This document shows, in pieces, positions 15,947-23,673 of a DNA stretch of 28,898 bases (position 1 is the first letter of the stretch; each line of letters starts with the position of its first letter). This DNA is from Sulfurospirillum sp. Its GTDB lineage: Bacteria > Campylobacterota > Campylobacteria > Campylobacterales > QNZT01. Made by a program: the position numbers and the translations under genes. Location of the stretch: positions 1-28,898 of the forward strand of contig QNZT01000154.1 in assembly GCA_003978455.1 (NCBI GenBank), read 5' to 3'. The notes below the pieces were generated by a model. That model saw only the letters and a program-made list of their open reading frames with translations. It was not told the origin of the DNA and did no database searches.

Positions 15947-17713
15947 ATGAACCAAAACGAAAATAAAAAAGTCAAAATCGCCATTATCTTTTCCATACTC
16001 ACGATTTTATTTCTGATTCTCATCGGAGCACTTTTGAAAATCCTTTCCAATCGATCTGATTTGCCGAAGATCCAGGCAGTCGAACGTGACCGTGCGATAC
16101 GGGGAGATATCCTCAGCAAAAACCGCTACACCATCGCCACAAGCAAAAAACTCTATACAGCACAGGTCGATACACGCTGCATCGATCCTGACAAATTTGA
16201 TCTTTTTGTCACACTCTTTTCCATCTTTAGCAAACTCGATCCTTTTGAGATCAAAGAGCAGTTGCAATCCAATTTCGGATATGTGGATATCTCTATGAGG
16301 CTCGACTCAAAATCCGCACGCTACCTCAAACAACTGCGCTACACCCTCAACCGCTATCAGGTATTTCGCAAATATATCGATGAGCATACAGGCAGAACCT
16401 ACTACAACGGTTTGAGTATCCGGGAAACCGGAGAGTTCCGTACCTATCCAAGAGGTGATACCTTTTCCCCCTATATAGGTTTTGTCAGAAGAGGACTTGA
16501 CCACAACTACCGAACCATCTGGGGCAAATACGGTTTGGAAAGTTACTACAATGAACAGCTCGAAGGTATCCAGAGCACGCTCATACAGGGCAGGCGTGAT
16601 GTACGGGGAAATATCATCCTCGACAACAACAGTGAAGTCAAAACCAGAATCGACGGATATGATGTGATTACCAGCATAGACCTCAGAATCCAGAAAAGCC
16701 TGGAACAGATTCTCGACAAATACAAGGAACAACTCGGCGCAAAAGAAATTATCGCTGCGGTGATGGATAGCAAAACGGCAAATATCATCGCCGTAGCAAG
16801 TTCCAGACGCTACAATCCCGGGAAAATTCTGGAAGAGGATGTACCCAAAACAAGTATCTCCGCAGTAAGGTATATCTTCGAACCAGGTTCTGTCATGAAA
16901 CCGATCACTTTTTCACTGCTTTTACAGGAAGGGCTTATCAAACCCAACGATATTGTCAATGTCGAAAATGGGAAATACCGTCTCGGAAACCGGGTCATCA
17001 CCGATGAACACAAGTATGACTATCTGAGTACGGAAAATATCATCGTCCACTCCAGCAATATCGGTATGGCAAAACTCTCTACCCTGCTTGATACCATCAC
17101 CTTTTTCAAAGGATTGCGAAAATTCGGCTTTTCCCGTCCAAGCGGTATCGATCTCAGTTATGAACTCAGCGGCTCGATACCCAATATTCACCAGCTGAAA
17201 AACAGTGTTTTTAAAGCGACGGCATCGTATGGATACGGGATTCGTGTCAATTTTTTCCAGTTACTCAAAGCATACAATGCATTTAACGATAATGGCATCA
17301 CACTTCGCCCCACGATCGGAGAGTTTTACAATCCCCACACAAGACCTATCCGTAAAATCTACCGCAAACGTGCTACCAGAGTTTTGGATGAAGATGTTGC
17401 ACACACTATGAAAAGGATACTTATCAAAACGGTAAAAGAGGGAACCGGAAAAGGTACCTATATACCGGGATTACAGATCGGCGGGAAAACGGGCACAGCA
17501 CAGATCGCAGTACGCGGTGTCTATGCAAACATCTACAATAGCTCCTTCTTCGGCTTTGCAAACGATTCCGTACACCATTATACTATAGGCGTAACAGTCA
17601 TAGAACCCGATCCTGAAAAAAAACACTACTTCGCATCACAGAGTGCCGTTCCGGTGTTTCGACAGATTGTAGAAGCGATGGTAGATGCACATATGCTGAC
17701 TCCGGCACAATAA
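15947..17713 (+). CDS. ftsI: Class B penicillin-binding protein, septal transpeptidase FtsI
   Basis: Cross-links septal peptidoglycan with FtsW. The 588-aa protein has one N-terminal TM helix (about 10-32), a class B pedestal/dimerisation region with RGDILSKNR (52-60), and a transpeptidase domain with S315-V-M-K318 (SxxK), S369-S-N371 (SxN) and K514-T-G-T517. All catalytic motifs are intact. There is no GT51 domain. The assignment to FtsI rather than MrdA (PBP2) rests on the PGSVMKP motif context, length and its known place after fliE in Helicobacter and Campylobacter. The ATG at 15947 has no ribosome-binding site but a perfect -10 box just upstream, suggesting a leaderless mRNA independent of the sigma-54 operon. 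Confidence 0.93.
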   Translation: MNQNENKKVKIAIIFSILTILFLILIGALLKILSNRSDLPKIQAVERDRAIRGDILSKNRYTIATSKKLYTAQVDTRCIDPDKFDLFVTLFSIFSKLDPFEIKEQLQSNFGYVDISMRLDSKSARYLKQLRYTLNRYQVFRKYIDEHTGRTYYNGLSIRETGEFRTYPRGDTFSPYIGFVRRGLDHNYRTIWGKYGLESYYNEQLEGIQSTLIQGRRDVRGNIILDNNSEVKTRIDGYDVITSIDLRIQKSLEQILDKYKEQLGAKEIIAAVMDSKTANIIAVASSRRYNPGKILEEDVPKTSISAVRYIFEPGSVMKPITFSLLLQEGLIKPNDIVNVENGKYRLGNRVITDEHKYDYLSTENIIVHSSNIGMAKLSTLLDTITFFKGLRKFGFSRPSGIDLSYELSGSIPNIHQLKNSVFKATASYGYGIRVNFFQLLKAYNAFNDNGITLRPTIGEFYNPHTRPIRKIYRKRATRVLDEDVAHTMKRILIKTVKEGTGKGTYIPGLQIGGKTGTAQIAVRGVYANIYNSSFFGFANDSVHHYTIGVTVIEPDPEKKHYFASQSAVPVFRQIVEAMVDAHMLTPAQ

Positions 17714-17734
17714 TCACAGAAAATCTGCATTTAA

Positions 17735-17773
17735 CTTATATTTCACTGAATTTAAGTGTTTTATAAGCTTTTT
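17735..17773 (+). terminator. Weak AT-rich hairpin with T-run after ftsI
   Basis: CTTATA (17735-17740) pairs with TATAAG (17762-17767), then a symmetrical TTT/TTT internal loop, an inner CACT/AGTG stem and a 7-nt loop; TTTTT follows at 17769-17773. The arrangement suits an intrinsic terminator between ftsI and rplM, but the stem is AT-rich and interrupted. The T-run overlaps the start of the rplM promoter region. Confidence 0.35.
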
Positions 17774-17778
17774 GATAC

Positions 17779-17784
17779 TATACT
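17779..17784 (+). promoter_or_regulatory. -10 box for rplM-rpsI
   Basis: TATACT, one mismatch from TATAAT, preceded by a T-rich stretch as in housekeeping promoters of this phylum. A start near 17791 would give a leader of about 25 nt before the GTG of rplM, containing its AAAGG ribosome-binding site. Confidence 0.45.
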
Positions 17785-17815
17785 CCCGTTTCATTAAACA
17801 CTAAAGGTAGAGATT

Positions 17816-18250
17816 GTGAAAACAACAAGAATGATAAAAGCCGATGAGGTGCAAAGAGACTGGGTTGTTCTGGACGCAGAAGGAAAAACTTTTGGTCGTC
17901 TTTTAACAGAGATCGCCACACTGCTTCGCGGTAAACACAAACCATACTACACACCGAATGTTGACTGCGGTGACTATGTTGTCGTTATCAACGCTGACAA
18001 AGTGAAAGTAAGCGGTACAAAACTCGATACAAAGATGTATCACAGACATACCGGATATTTCGGCGGTGTCAAAAGTGACAAATTCGGAGAGTTGCTTGAA
18101 AACAATCCTGCAAAACTTTTCAAGCTTGGTGCCAGAGGTATGCTTCCAAAATCAAACCTCGGTAAAGAGATGCTCAAAAAACTCAAAGTCTATGCAGGAA
18201 GTGAACATCCTCACACTGCGCAAGTAAGTAAATCAGAAGGTACTAAATAA
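17816..18250 (+). CDS. rplM: 50S ribosomal protein L13
   Basis: Early-assembly protein of the large subunit. The 144-aa length is standard. Visible family marks are WVVLDAEGKTFGRLLTEIAT (15-34), LRGKHKPYYTPNVDCGDYV, the YHRHTGYFGG block and the signature GARGMLPKSNLGKEMLKKL followed by VYAGSEHPHTAQ. The start is GTG at 17816, with AAAGG (17803-17807) 8 nt upstream; an in-frame ATG five codons later has no such spacing. The stop shares one base with the rpsI start (TAATG), the near-universal rplM-rpsI pairing. Confidence 0.98.
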   Translation: MKTTRMIKADEVQRDWVVLDAEGKTFGRLLTEIATLLRGKHKPYYTPNVDCGDYVVVINADKVKVSGTKLDTKMYHRHTGYFGGVKSDKFGELLENNPAKLFKLGARGMLPKSNLGKEMLKKLKVYAGSEHPHTAQVSKSEGTK

Positions 18251-18639
18251 TGTCTAAAATTTATGCAACAGGAAAAAGAAAAACAGCAATTGCGAAGGTA
18301 TGGTTAAAGCCAGGTTCAGGGAAAATGGCGATCAACGGTCAGAGTCTTGACGAATGGCTCGGTGGTCTTGATCTTTTGAAAAAGAGAGTGATGCAGCCGC
18401 TCAACCTGACAAAACAGGAGCAGTCTGTGGATATCATCGCTTCTACAAGCGGCGGCGGTGTCTCTGCACAGGCAGATGCTGTACGTCACGGTATCTCCAA
18501 AGCACTGGTAGCGTTCGATGCTGAATTTCGTTCTATCTTAAAACCGCATGGACTTTTGACAAGAGATGCAAGAGTTGTAGAAAGAAAGAAATACGGAAAG
18601 AGAAAAGCGAGAAGAAGCCCTCAGTTCTCAAAACGTTAA
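18250..18639 (+). CDS. rpsI: 30S ribosomal protein S9
   Basis: Small-subunit protein whose C-terminal tail reaches the P-site tRNA. The 129-aa protein begins YATGKRKTAIAKVWLKPGSG and ends KYGKRKARRSPQFSKR, the conserved basic tail with terminal Lys-Arg. GGGVSAQADAVRHGISKAL matches the central signature. The ATG at 18250 overlaps the rplM stop by one base, so translation is coupled. Confidence 0.98.
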   Translation: MSKIYATGKRKTAIAKVWLKPGSGKMAINGQSLDEWLGGLDLLKKRVMQPLNLTKQEQSVDIIASTSGGGVSAQADAVRHGISKALVAFDAEFRSILKPHGLLTRDARVVERKKYGKRKARRSPQFSKR

Positions 18640-18666
18640 TCATTTTTTTGTATCATATGGTCAGGT

Positions 18667-18681
18667 CGGGGATATTCCCCG
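18667..18681 (+). other. GC-rich hairpin downstream of rpsI
   Basis: CGGGGA (18667-18672) pairs perfectly with TCCCCG (18676-18681) around TAT, starting 27 nt after the rpsI stop. No T-run follows, so it is not a classical intrinsic terminator; it may still protect the 3' end or aid termination together with the adjacent repeat element. Confidence 0.45.
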
Positions 18682-18691
18682 CCGGATCACC

Positions 18692-18809
18692 GTCATTAAG
18701 TTAACGCTTTTGGAACAAAGTCCCAAAAGCTACGCTAACGCTATGTTCTGCTCAGCGCAGGGCTCACGCGCAGTTGAACCGCGCTTTGATCCTCTTAACT
18801 TGATGGCTT
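18692..18809 (-). repeat. Palindromic intergenic repeat element, copy B (inverted)
   Basis: The same element as 15771-15887 in opposite orientation, between rpsI and the PqiA-like gene. Terminal inverted repeats are clear here: GTCATTAAGTTAA at the left (18692-18704) against CTTAACTTGATGGC at the right (18794-18807). Internal blocks such as GCTACGCTAACGCTATGTTC and GCGCAGGGCTCACGCGCAG are identical to copy A in complement. Together the two copies enclose ftsI, rplM and rpsI as a 2.8-kb unit. Confidence 0.85.
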
Positions 18810-18842
18810 TGTTCCAACCGAACCAACTTTCAAAGGCTCTTC

Positions 18843-19682
18843 ATGAATAAGCTTTTAAAAATATTCCTCCTTCTGTTTGTCTCTATTCTACTCATTTATC
18901 TCAGTTATCGATCCTATCAAAGTGCTGAGGAGTATCTGCATACAGCCCAGGAGATCTCCACACTCAATAACACACATGAGACTGTACAAAAGAAGATAGA
19001 CAAACTGCTTGAAGAGCTTTCACTTGGAATCTATAGCAAATATACGCAAAACAGAGAATATCTCGAAGCGATGGGTGAAAAAGCAGCATTTTATCACCAT
19101 CAAAGTATCGTCTGGCTCTACTACTTTTTCGCAACGGTTCTGATTTTTATTTTGATTTTCTGGGGTATCGATTTCGATATGATGGTGATGTTTATCGGTG
19201 TCAGTGCACTGATCGCACTCGGTACGGCACTATTTGCCCCGCTGCTGATGATGACAGTTTACAGCAGTATCCCGATGCTGGGGGAAGTGACGCTCTCCTA
19301 TGAGAGTAAAAGCATCTACAGCACTATCGTCAAGCTCTTTCACCAGTCAAACTATCTGGTCGGTACACTGGTACTGCTTTTCAGTGTGCTGATACCCTTC
19401 ATGAAGTCCATCCTGATCACAACGTACGGTTTTCTCAAAGAGACAGGCTTCGGCGGCTATATGGTGGCATTTATCGAAAAGATCGGAAAGTGGTCTATGG
19501 CAGATGTTTTTATCGTCGCTGTACTGGTGGTTTTCTTCTCCACACAGCAGGATATCCACACCAGTCTGAAAATCGAAACCGGACTCTACTTTTTTGTAGG
19601 GTATGTGCTGCTGTCGATGCTCGGATCGACACTTCTGACGAGAGGTCAAAAAGAGGAGCGCAAAACTCCTCCGACATCATAA
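18843..19682 (+). CDS. PqiA-like (paraquat-inducible protein A domain) membrane protein
   Basis: A 279-aa protein with an N-terminal TM helix (about 5-24), a charged periplasmic helical segment (25-85) and four further TM helices at about 90-110, 114-140, 175-200 and 219-270 (the last stretch may be two). The C-terminal KIGKWSMADVFIVAVLVVFF matches the hallmark of the PqiA domain, with WSM-x-DVFxVA. Family knowledge: PqiA is the membrane partner of MCE-type lipid-transport proteins PqiB/PqiC. Neither partner is here and only one PqiA domain is present, so its role is open. The ATG at 18843 has AAAGG about 6 nt upstream. Its stop overlaps the convergent carA stop by 6 nt, leaving no space for a terminator. 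Confidence 0.75.
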   Translation: MNKLLKIFLLLFVSILLIYLSYRSYQSAEEYLHTAQEISTLNNTHETVQKKIDKLLEELSLGIYSKYTQNREYLEAMGEKAAFYHHQSIVWLYYFFATVLIFILIFWGIDFDMMVMFIGVSALIALGTALFAPLLMMTVYSSIPMLGEVTLSYESKSIYSTIVKLFHQSNYLVGTLVLLFSVLIPFMKSILITTYGFLKETGFGGYMVAFIEKIGKWSMADVFIVAVLVVFFSTQQDIHTSLKIETGLYFFVGYVLLSMLGSTLLTRGQKEERKTPPTS

Positions 19683-20798
19683 CATCCGGGCAAATTGCTC
19701 GAATATATATTTGCTGTCGTGCGGTCCCGGACTCGCTTCCGGATGATGTTGCACAGAGAAGATCGGCTCATCGTTGTAAGCGACACCTTCGATAGTCTGA
19801 TCGAAAAGGTTGATATGTGTCACTTTCGCGATATCACAGATCGTATCGGGGACATTGTAGTTGTGGTTTTGCGCGGTGATCTCTACCTTTTTGGTCTCCT
19901 GATTGGCTACAGGATGGTTGCCGCCGTGCTGTCCGAACTTGAGTTTGTAGGTTTTATGCCCGTGTGCGATCGAAAGCAGCTGATGCCCCAGACAGATAGC
20001 GAACATCGGTACTTTCGCCGCGATCAACCTGCGCACTTTTGCCGCCTCTTCGGTCAAAACAAGCGGATCTCCGGGACCATTTGACAAAAAGACACCTGCG
20101 ATCTCTCCGTTTCGGTAACGCGCTATCAATCTCTCAGGATCGAAATCATGAGGGATCACCTCTACCGACAAACCGGTCTGACGCAATTCGTTTAAGATAT
20201 TGCGTTTTACACCAAAATCGAGCACAACCACTCTCTTGCCGAGTGCCAGAGGTTCACGGTAAGTGTGATTCTGAGGATCCCAGCTACCGCTGTTGTGCTC
20301 ATAGACCTCTTTCGTACTCACCTCTTTGATATAGTTCACCTCTTCGATACGGGGAGATGCTGCCAGTTGCTTTTGCAGCGTCTCTTTGTCAGCAATCTCC
20401 GTAGAAGCGATCATCATCTGCGGTCCGTTGTCACGGATCAGTTTTGTCAGAAAACGGGTATCGATATCGCAGATTCCCATACTTTTATGTTCATGAAGGA
20501 AATCACCCAGTGACTCTTTTCCCCGGAAATTGGAGTAACGTTCCTGATAGTTGCGGACGATCGCACCGCTGCTATAGACTGTTTTGCTCTCCATATCATC
20601 CCGATTGCAGCCGACATTTCCGATCTCAGGCATCGTAAATACGACAAACTGTCCCGCGTAACTCGGGTCACTCATGATCTCCTGATACCCGCTCATAGAG
20701 GTATTGAAAACGATCTCTCCCGTTCTGGTTCCTTCAAAACCGAAACTTTTGGCTTCAAGAAACGTGCCGTCTTCAAGATATAACCAAACCTGTTTCAT
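19677..20798 (-). CDS. carA: Carbamoyl-phosphate synthase small (glutaminase) subunit
   Basis: Hydrolyses glutamine and passes ammonia to CarB for carbamoyl phosphate, the precursor of pyrimidines and arginine. The 373-aa protein has the CarA N-terminal domain (LYLEDGTFLEAKSFG, then NTSMSGYQEIMSDPSYAGQ) and a class I glutaminase domain with nucleophile C269 in FAICLGHQL and H352/E354 in HHPEASPGP, almost the E. coli numbering. The start is ATG at 20798, overlapping the upstream stop as TGATG, with AAGGGA 7 nt upstream; a GTG one codon earlier is too close to that site. carB is not in the window. It is coupled to the DUF507 gene. Confidence 0.97.
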   Translation of the reverse strand: MKQVWLYLEDGTFLEAKSFGFEGTRTGEIVFNTSMSGYQEIMSDPSYAGQFVVFTMPEIGNVGCNRDDMESKTVYSSGAIVRNYQERYSNFRGKESLGDFLHEHKSMGICDIDTRFLTKLIRDNGPQMMIASTEIADKETLQKQLAASPRIEEVNYIKEVSTKEVYEHNSGSWDPQNHTYREPLALGKRVVVLDFGVKRNILNELRQTGLSVEVIPHDFDPERLIARYRNGEIAGVFLSNGPGDPLVLTEEAAKVRRLIAAKVPMFAICLGHQLLSIAHGHKTYKLKFGQHGGNHPVANQETKKVEITAQNHNYNVPDTICDIAKVTHINLFDQTIEGVAYNDEPIFSVQHHPEASPGPHDSKYIFEQFARML

Positions 20799-21349
20799 CA
20801 CAGCATCCCTTTTTTGCGCAACTCATCTCTGTAAAGCCGCTCGAACACGACATTGTAATCATCTGAACCCGGAATCAGTTTACGTTGCATCTTCTCGATC
20901 TTCTCGATGACATCATCTTCGATACGCTCGAAACTCTCGATATAGTTCTCGATCGATGTATAGATTACATTTTTGATAATATTTTCGCTTACGCTGTAGT
21001 TGATCAGATCATCATCATAAAGCTTGTCCAGAATCAGATGCGCGACATTGTTGAACCGGTCTTCATATGAGAGGATCACACCGTAATCCGCCGCCATCTT
21101 CTTTTTGACCAGCCAAAACATATTGCGTCTGTCCACACGCATGAACTCCATCTCATCTTCGTTCTCTTCGAGTATCTCATTGACACGCTCTTCCAGCGCC
21201 AGCTCTTTTTTCAAATCTTCTTCAAGAATCTCTTCCGCGCGTTCGGCAACGATATCTACACCTTCGGTAAAAGTCACATAACCGGAGTTCAGCAAGTCAA
21301 TGGCAATTTTTCTGGCTATATAGGGGGCATGTGGCAATCTTATCTTCAT
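20798..21349 (-). CDS. DUF507 family protein
   Basis: Conserved protein of unknown function. The 183-aa sequence is highly charged and almost wholly helical. It starts MKIRLPHAPYIARKIAIDL and has an acidic centre (residues about 33-70) rich in Glu and then the KKKMAADYGVILSYEDR segment. The C-terminus carries FERLYRDELRKKGML, as expected for DUF507, whose bacterial members contain two related halves. It has no signal peptide or TM helix, so it is cytoplasmic. The ATG at 21349 has AAGG about 8 nt upstream. The stop overlaps carA by one base, so it is probably always co-expressed with carA, though no functional link is known. Confidence 0.8.
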   Translation of the reverse strand: MKIRLPHAPYIARKIAIDLLNSGYVTFTEGVDIVAERAEEILEEDLKKELALEERVNEILEENEDEMEFMRVDRRNMFWLVKKKMAADYGVILSYEDRFNNVAHLILDKLYDDDLINYSVSENIIKNVIYTSIENYIESFERIEDDVIEKIEKMQRKLIPGSDDYNVVFERLYRDELRKKGML

Positions 21350-21400
21350 GAGAGATACCTTGTAGTAAAATTTATCGATATGCCCGCAAAAAAGGACATA

Positions 21401-21406
21401 TTTATA
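21401..21406 (-). promoter_or_regulatory. Possible -10 box for the DUF507-carA pair
   Basis: The minus strand reads TATAAA in the 93-bp gap upstream of the DUF507 gene. It would start transcription near 21394, giving a leader of about 45 nt. The gap is AT-rich, so the match is moderate evidence only. Confidence 0.35.
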
Positions 21407-21442
21407 TCTATTTAGTGTAGCAAATTTTTAGTAAAGAGTGAA

Positions 21443-21982
21443 TTACTCGCTCTGGTTGCTGTCAAACGGTGGTCCCTTTTCGAGCAGCTGCGTCACTGCT
21501 GAAGCGATATCCGGATCCATTTTTGCCATGATTTTGGCAATAATTTTAGGCTTGAGATTAAAGAGGATACCGGCTGCTTTGGGTTTTGGCATATTATTTA
21601 AAATTGCAGCGGCTTTTGAATCTCTCATTTTGGTATACGTGGCTGCAATTTTGTCGTCTTTGGCTTTTTTGATCTCCTGGAGGAGTTTCTTATGCTCATC
21701 ATAAAGTTTGACGATCTCCTGCTTCGTCTGTGTAACTTTTTGAAGCGTAGCATTCACTTCCTGGAGTTTTTGTGCGATTTTCTGAGCCTTTTTTTCAAGA
21801 AGTCTATTTTGCGCATCTTTGTAGAGTTCAAACGCCTGACGCTCATCATCGAGACGATCCAGTTCTCTTAAAATCTCGCTTTTACGTTGCTCAAATATTT
21901 TGTTGCACTCTATCAAATCTGTTGCCAAAAGAGTGTTTGCAAACAGCATCAAAGGCAGTGTGATCCACAAGATAAACTTCAT
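21443..21982 (-). CDS. MotE-like flagellar chaperone (MgtE N-domain / PDP protein)
   Basis: A 179-aa protein with a signal peptide or N-terminal anchor (residues 1-20), a long coiled coil (about 25-125) rich in Lys/Glu/Gln, and a C-terminal MgtE-N-like helical domain (about 128-170) with SKAAAILNNMPKPKAAGIL and KIMAKMDPDIASAV. This plan is that of MotE of rhizobia and its Campylobacterota homologues encoded beside fliJ, which act in the periplasm on the motor (MotC or stator) or as flagellar scaffold chaperone. The start is ATG at 21982, overlapping the fliJ stop as ATGA. It is the last gene of the hisZ-purA-fliJ-motE run; no sigma-54 or sigma-28 promoter is visible before it. Confidence 0.8.
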   Translation of the reverse strand: MKFILWITLPLMLFANTLLATDLIECNKIFEQRKSEILRELDRLDDERQAFELYKDAQNRLLEKKAQKIAQKLQEVNATLQKVTQTKQEIVKLYDEHKKLLQEIKKAKDDKIAATYTKMRDSKAAAILNNMPKPKAAGILFNLKPKIIAKIMAKMDPDIASAVTQLLEKGPPFDSNQSE

Positions 21983-22407
21983 GAAACTTCTTTGTTGTTG
22001 CGTAAAAAAAGCTGGTTGGCAATTTCATCCATCTGTTTACTCTCTTCTCTTGCGATAGCGTCAATCATCTTTTGCATCTGCACTTCATGTAAATGTTTGA
22101 TCTTTTCATATTCGATATTTGCTTCTTTGTATAGTTTATTTAAATTTTCTATCTCCTGGTCAAAGTATTTTATCATATTTTCTTTATGTTCTTTTTCTTT
22201 GAAGAGATAGTCGCGTCCGGAGATGGCAAGTTGCATCGCTGAGAAATCTCCCTTTTGGGGAAGTTCGTATGCCGCTATTTCCGATTCGATCTGAAGTTTG
22301 TGCAAAACGGCTGCCTCTTTTTCATGCCGTTTTGCCGCGAGTTGCTGTTCGATCTCGGAGACTTTCTGTTTTCTGACTTTCAAAAGCTCCGAAAATTTTG
22401 TCTTCAT
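21979..22407 (-). CDS. fliJ: Flagellar export chaperone FliJ
   Basis: Soluble component of the flagellar type III ATPase complex, a two-stranded coiled coil that docks on the FliI hexamer and the gate protein FlhA. The 142-aa protein is one long helical coiled coil, starting KTKFSELLKVRKQKVSEIEQ, with regular hydrophobic spacing, no TM helix and typical FliJ length. Sequence alone is weak for this family. The call leans on the MotE-like gene after it and purA before it, the same order known in Helicobacter and Campylobacter. The ATG at 22407 lies 6 nt after the purA stop with no good ribosome-binding site, so it probably depends on coupling to purA translation. Confidence 0.75.
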   Translation of the reverse strand: MKTKFSELLKVRKQKVSEIEQQLAAKRHEKEAAVLHKLQIESEIAAYELPQKGDFSAMQLAISGRDYLFKEKEHKENMIKYFDQEIENLNKLYKEANIEYEKIKHLHEVQMQKMIDAIAREESKQMDEIANQLFLRNNKEVS

Positions 22408-22413
22408 GAAGTA

Positions 22414-23673
22414 TCAGACAACAATCGTATCCGCACGGTCAGGACTTGTGGAGATGATACCCACTTTCGTCTGTGTCATTTTTTCAATCTCCCTGATGTA
22501 GGCTTTTGCTGCATTTGGGAGTTCCCTGTACTCACGGATACCCTCAACTCTGTCCCAGCCCTCGAAGGTTTTATAGATTGGTTTGACATTCTCTAGATCG
22601 TAGGGAACATAGTCGATCTCTTTACCCTCAAACTCATATGCGACACACACTTTGATCTCTTTAAAACCATCGAGTACATCTAGTTTCATAAGCGCGATCT
22701 GATCGCATCCGTTTAACCGGCAGGCGTGTTTTGCAGCCACCGCATCGAACCATCCGCAGCGTCTTTTACGCCCGGTGGTCGTACCGAACTCATGCCCTTT
22801 TTCGGCAATCAACTCTCCATCCTGTCCGAAATCTTCCGATGGGAAAGGACCATTGCCGACTCTGGTACAGTATGCCTTGGCAATACCCGTCACTTTGCCG
22901 ATATCTTTGGGATTGAGTCCCAGCCCGGTACAGGCACCGGCACTGACGGTATTGGAACTGGTGACATACGGATAGGTACCGTGATCGATATCGAGCATCG
23001 TGCCCTGCGCACCCTCCAAAAGGACTTTCATCCCCTTCTCCAGGCACTCCCAGACCAGTTTGGTTGTATCGGTGATATAAATCTCCAGCTCACTTCTGTA
23101 ATGTTCAATATCCTTGAGCAGCGCCTCTTTGGACGGTGTCTCTATCTCCATAGCCTCAAACAAAATCCGGTTATCTTCAAAATAGTGCAAAATCTTCTCT
23201 GCCAGTCGATCAGGATGCTGGAGCTCCCCTACCCTATGTCCGGTTCTCTGGATTTTGTCCGCATAGGCAGGTCCGATACCCTTGCCTGTCGTTCCGATCG
23301 CTTTTTTACGCAGTCTCTCTTTGCCCTGATCGATCATCGCATGATATGGCAGAAGCAGGTGCGCTTTGTCACTGATAAAAAGTCTGCCTTTGAGATTGTC
23401 GAACTGTTTCAACTCTTTGTCGATCAGATTTTCCGGGCTTAAAACAACACCATTGCCGATGATATTGATCGCCTCAGGATTCAGAACACCTGAAGGAATC
23501 AGATGCAAGGCATACTTTACACCATCGACGACAATAGTGTGTCCCGCATTGTGCCCTCCTGCAAAACGACATACCACATCATGTGTCTGCGCCATATGAT
23601 CTACGATTTTCCCTTTCCCTTCATCACCCCACTGGAGCCCTACTATCAAATCTGCTTTTAACTCTTTTATCAT
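22414..23673 (-). CDS. purA: Adenylosuccinate synthetase
   Basis: GTP-dependent ligation of IMP and aspartate, the first step from IMP to AMP. The 419-aa protein has the P-loop-like VGLQWGDEGKGKIVD with catalytic D17, GGHNAGHT with H45, the IMP-binding GTTGKGIGPAYADK block, QGTMLDIDHGTYPYVTSSNT and the GTTTGRKRRCGWFDAV loop. All key residues are present. The ATG at 23673 overlaps the hisZ stop as ATGA. It lies in the middle of a metabolic-flagellar operon. Confidence 0.97.
   Translation of the reverse strand: MIKELKADLIVGLQWGDEGKGKIVDHMAQTHDVVCRFAGGHNAGHTIVVDGVKYALHLIPSGVLNPEAINIIGNGVVLSPENLIDKELKQFDNLKGRLFISDKAHLLLPYHAMIDQGKERLRKKAIGTTGKGIGPAYADKIQRTGHRVGELQHPDRLAEKILHYFEDNRILFEAMEIETPSKEALLKDIEHYRSELEIYITDTTKLVWECLEKGMKVLLEGAQGTMLDIDHGTYPYVTSSNTVSAGACTGLGLNPKDIGKVTGIAKAYCTRVGNGPFPSEDFGQDGELIAEKGHEFGTTTGRKRRCGWFDAVAAKHACRLNGCDQIALMKLDVLDGFKEIKVCVAYEFEGKEIDYVPYDLENVKPIYKTFEGWDRVEGIREYRELPNAAKAYIREIEKMTQTKVGIISTSPDRADTIVV

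Noticed and set aside
21424..21455. Small GAGT/ACTC hairpin near the motE-like stop as terminator
   Set aside because: The stem is only 4 bp and the adjoining T-run is on the promoter side of the next gene; it is too weak to call.
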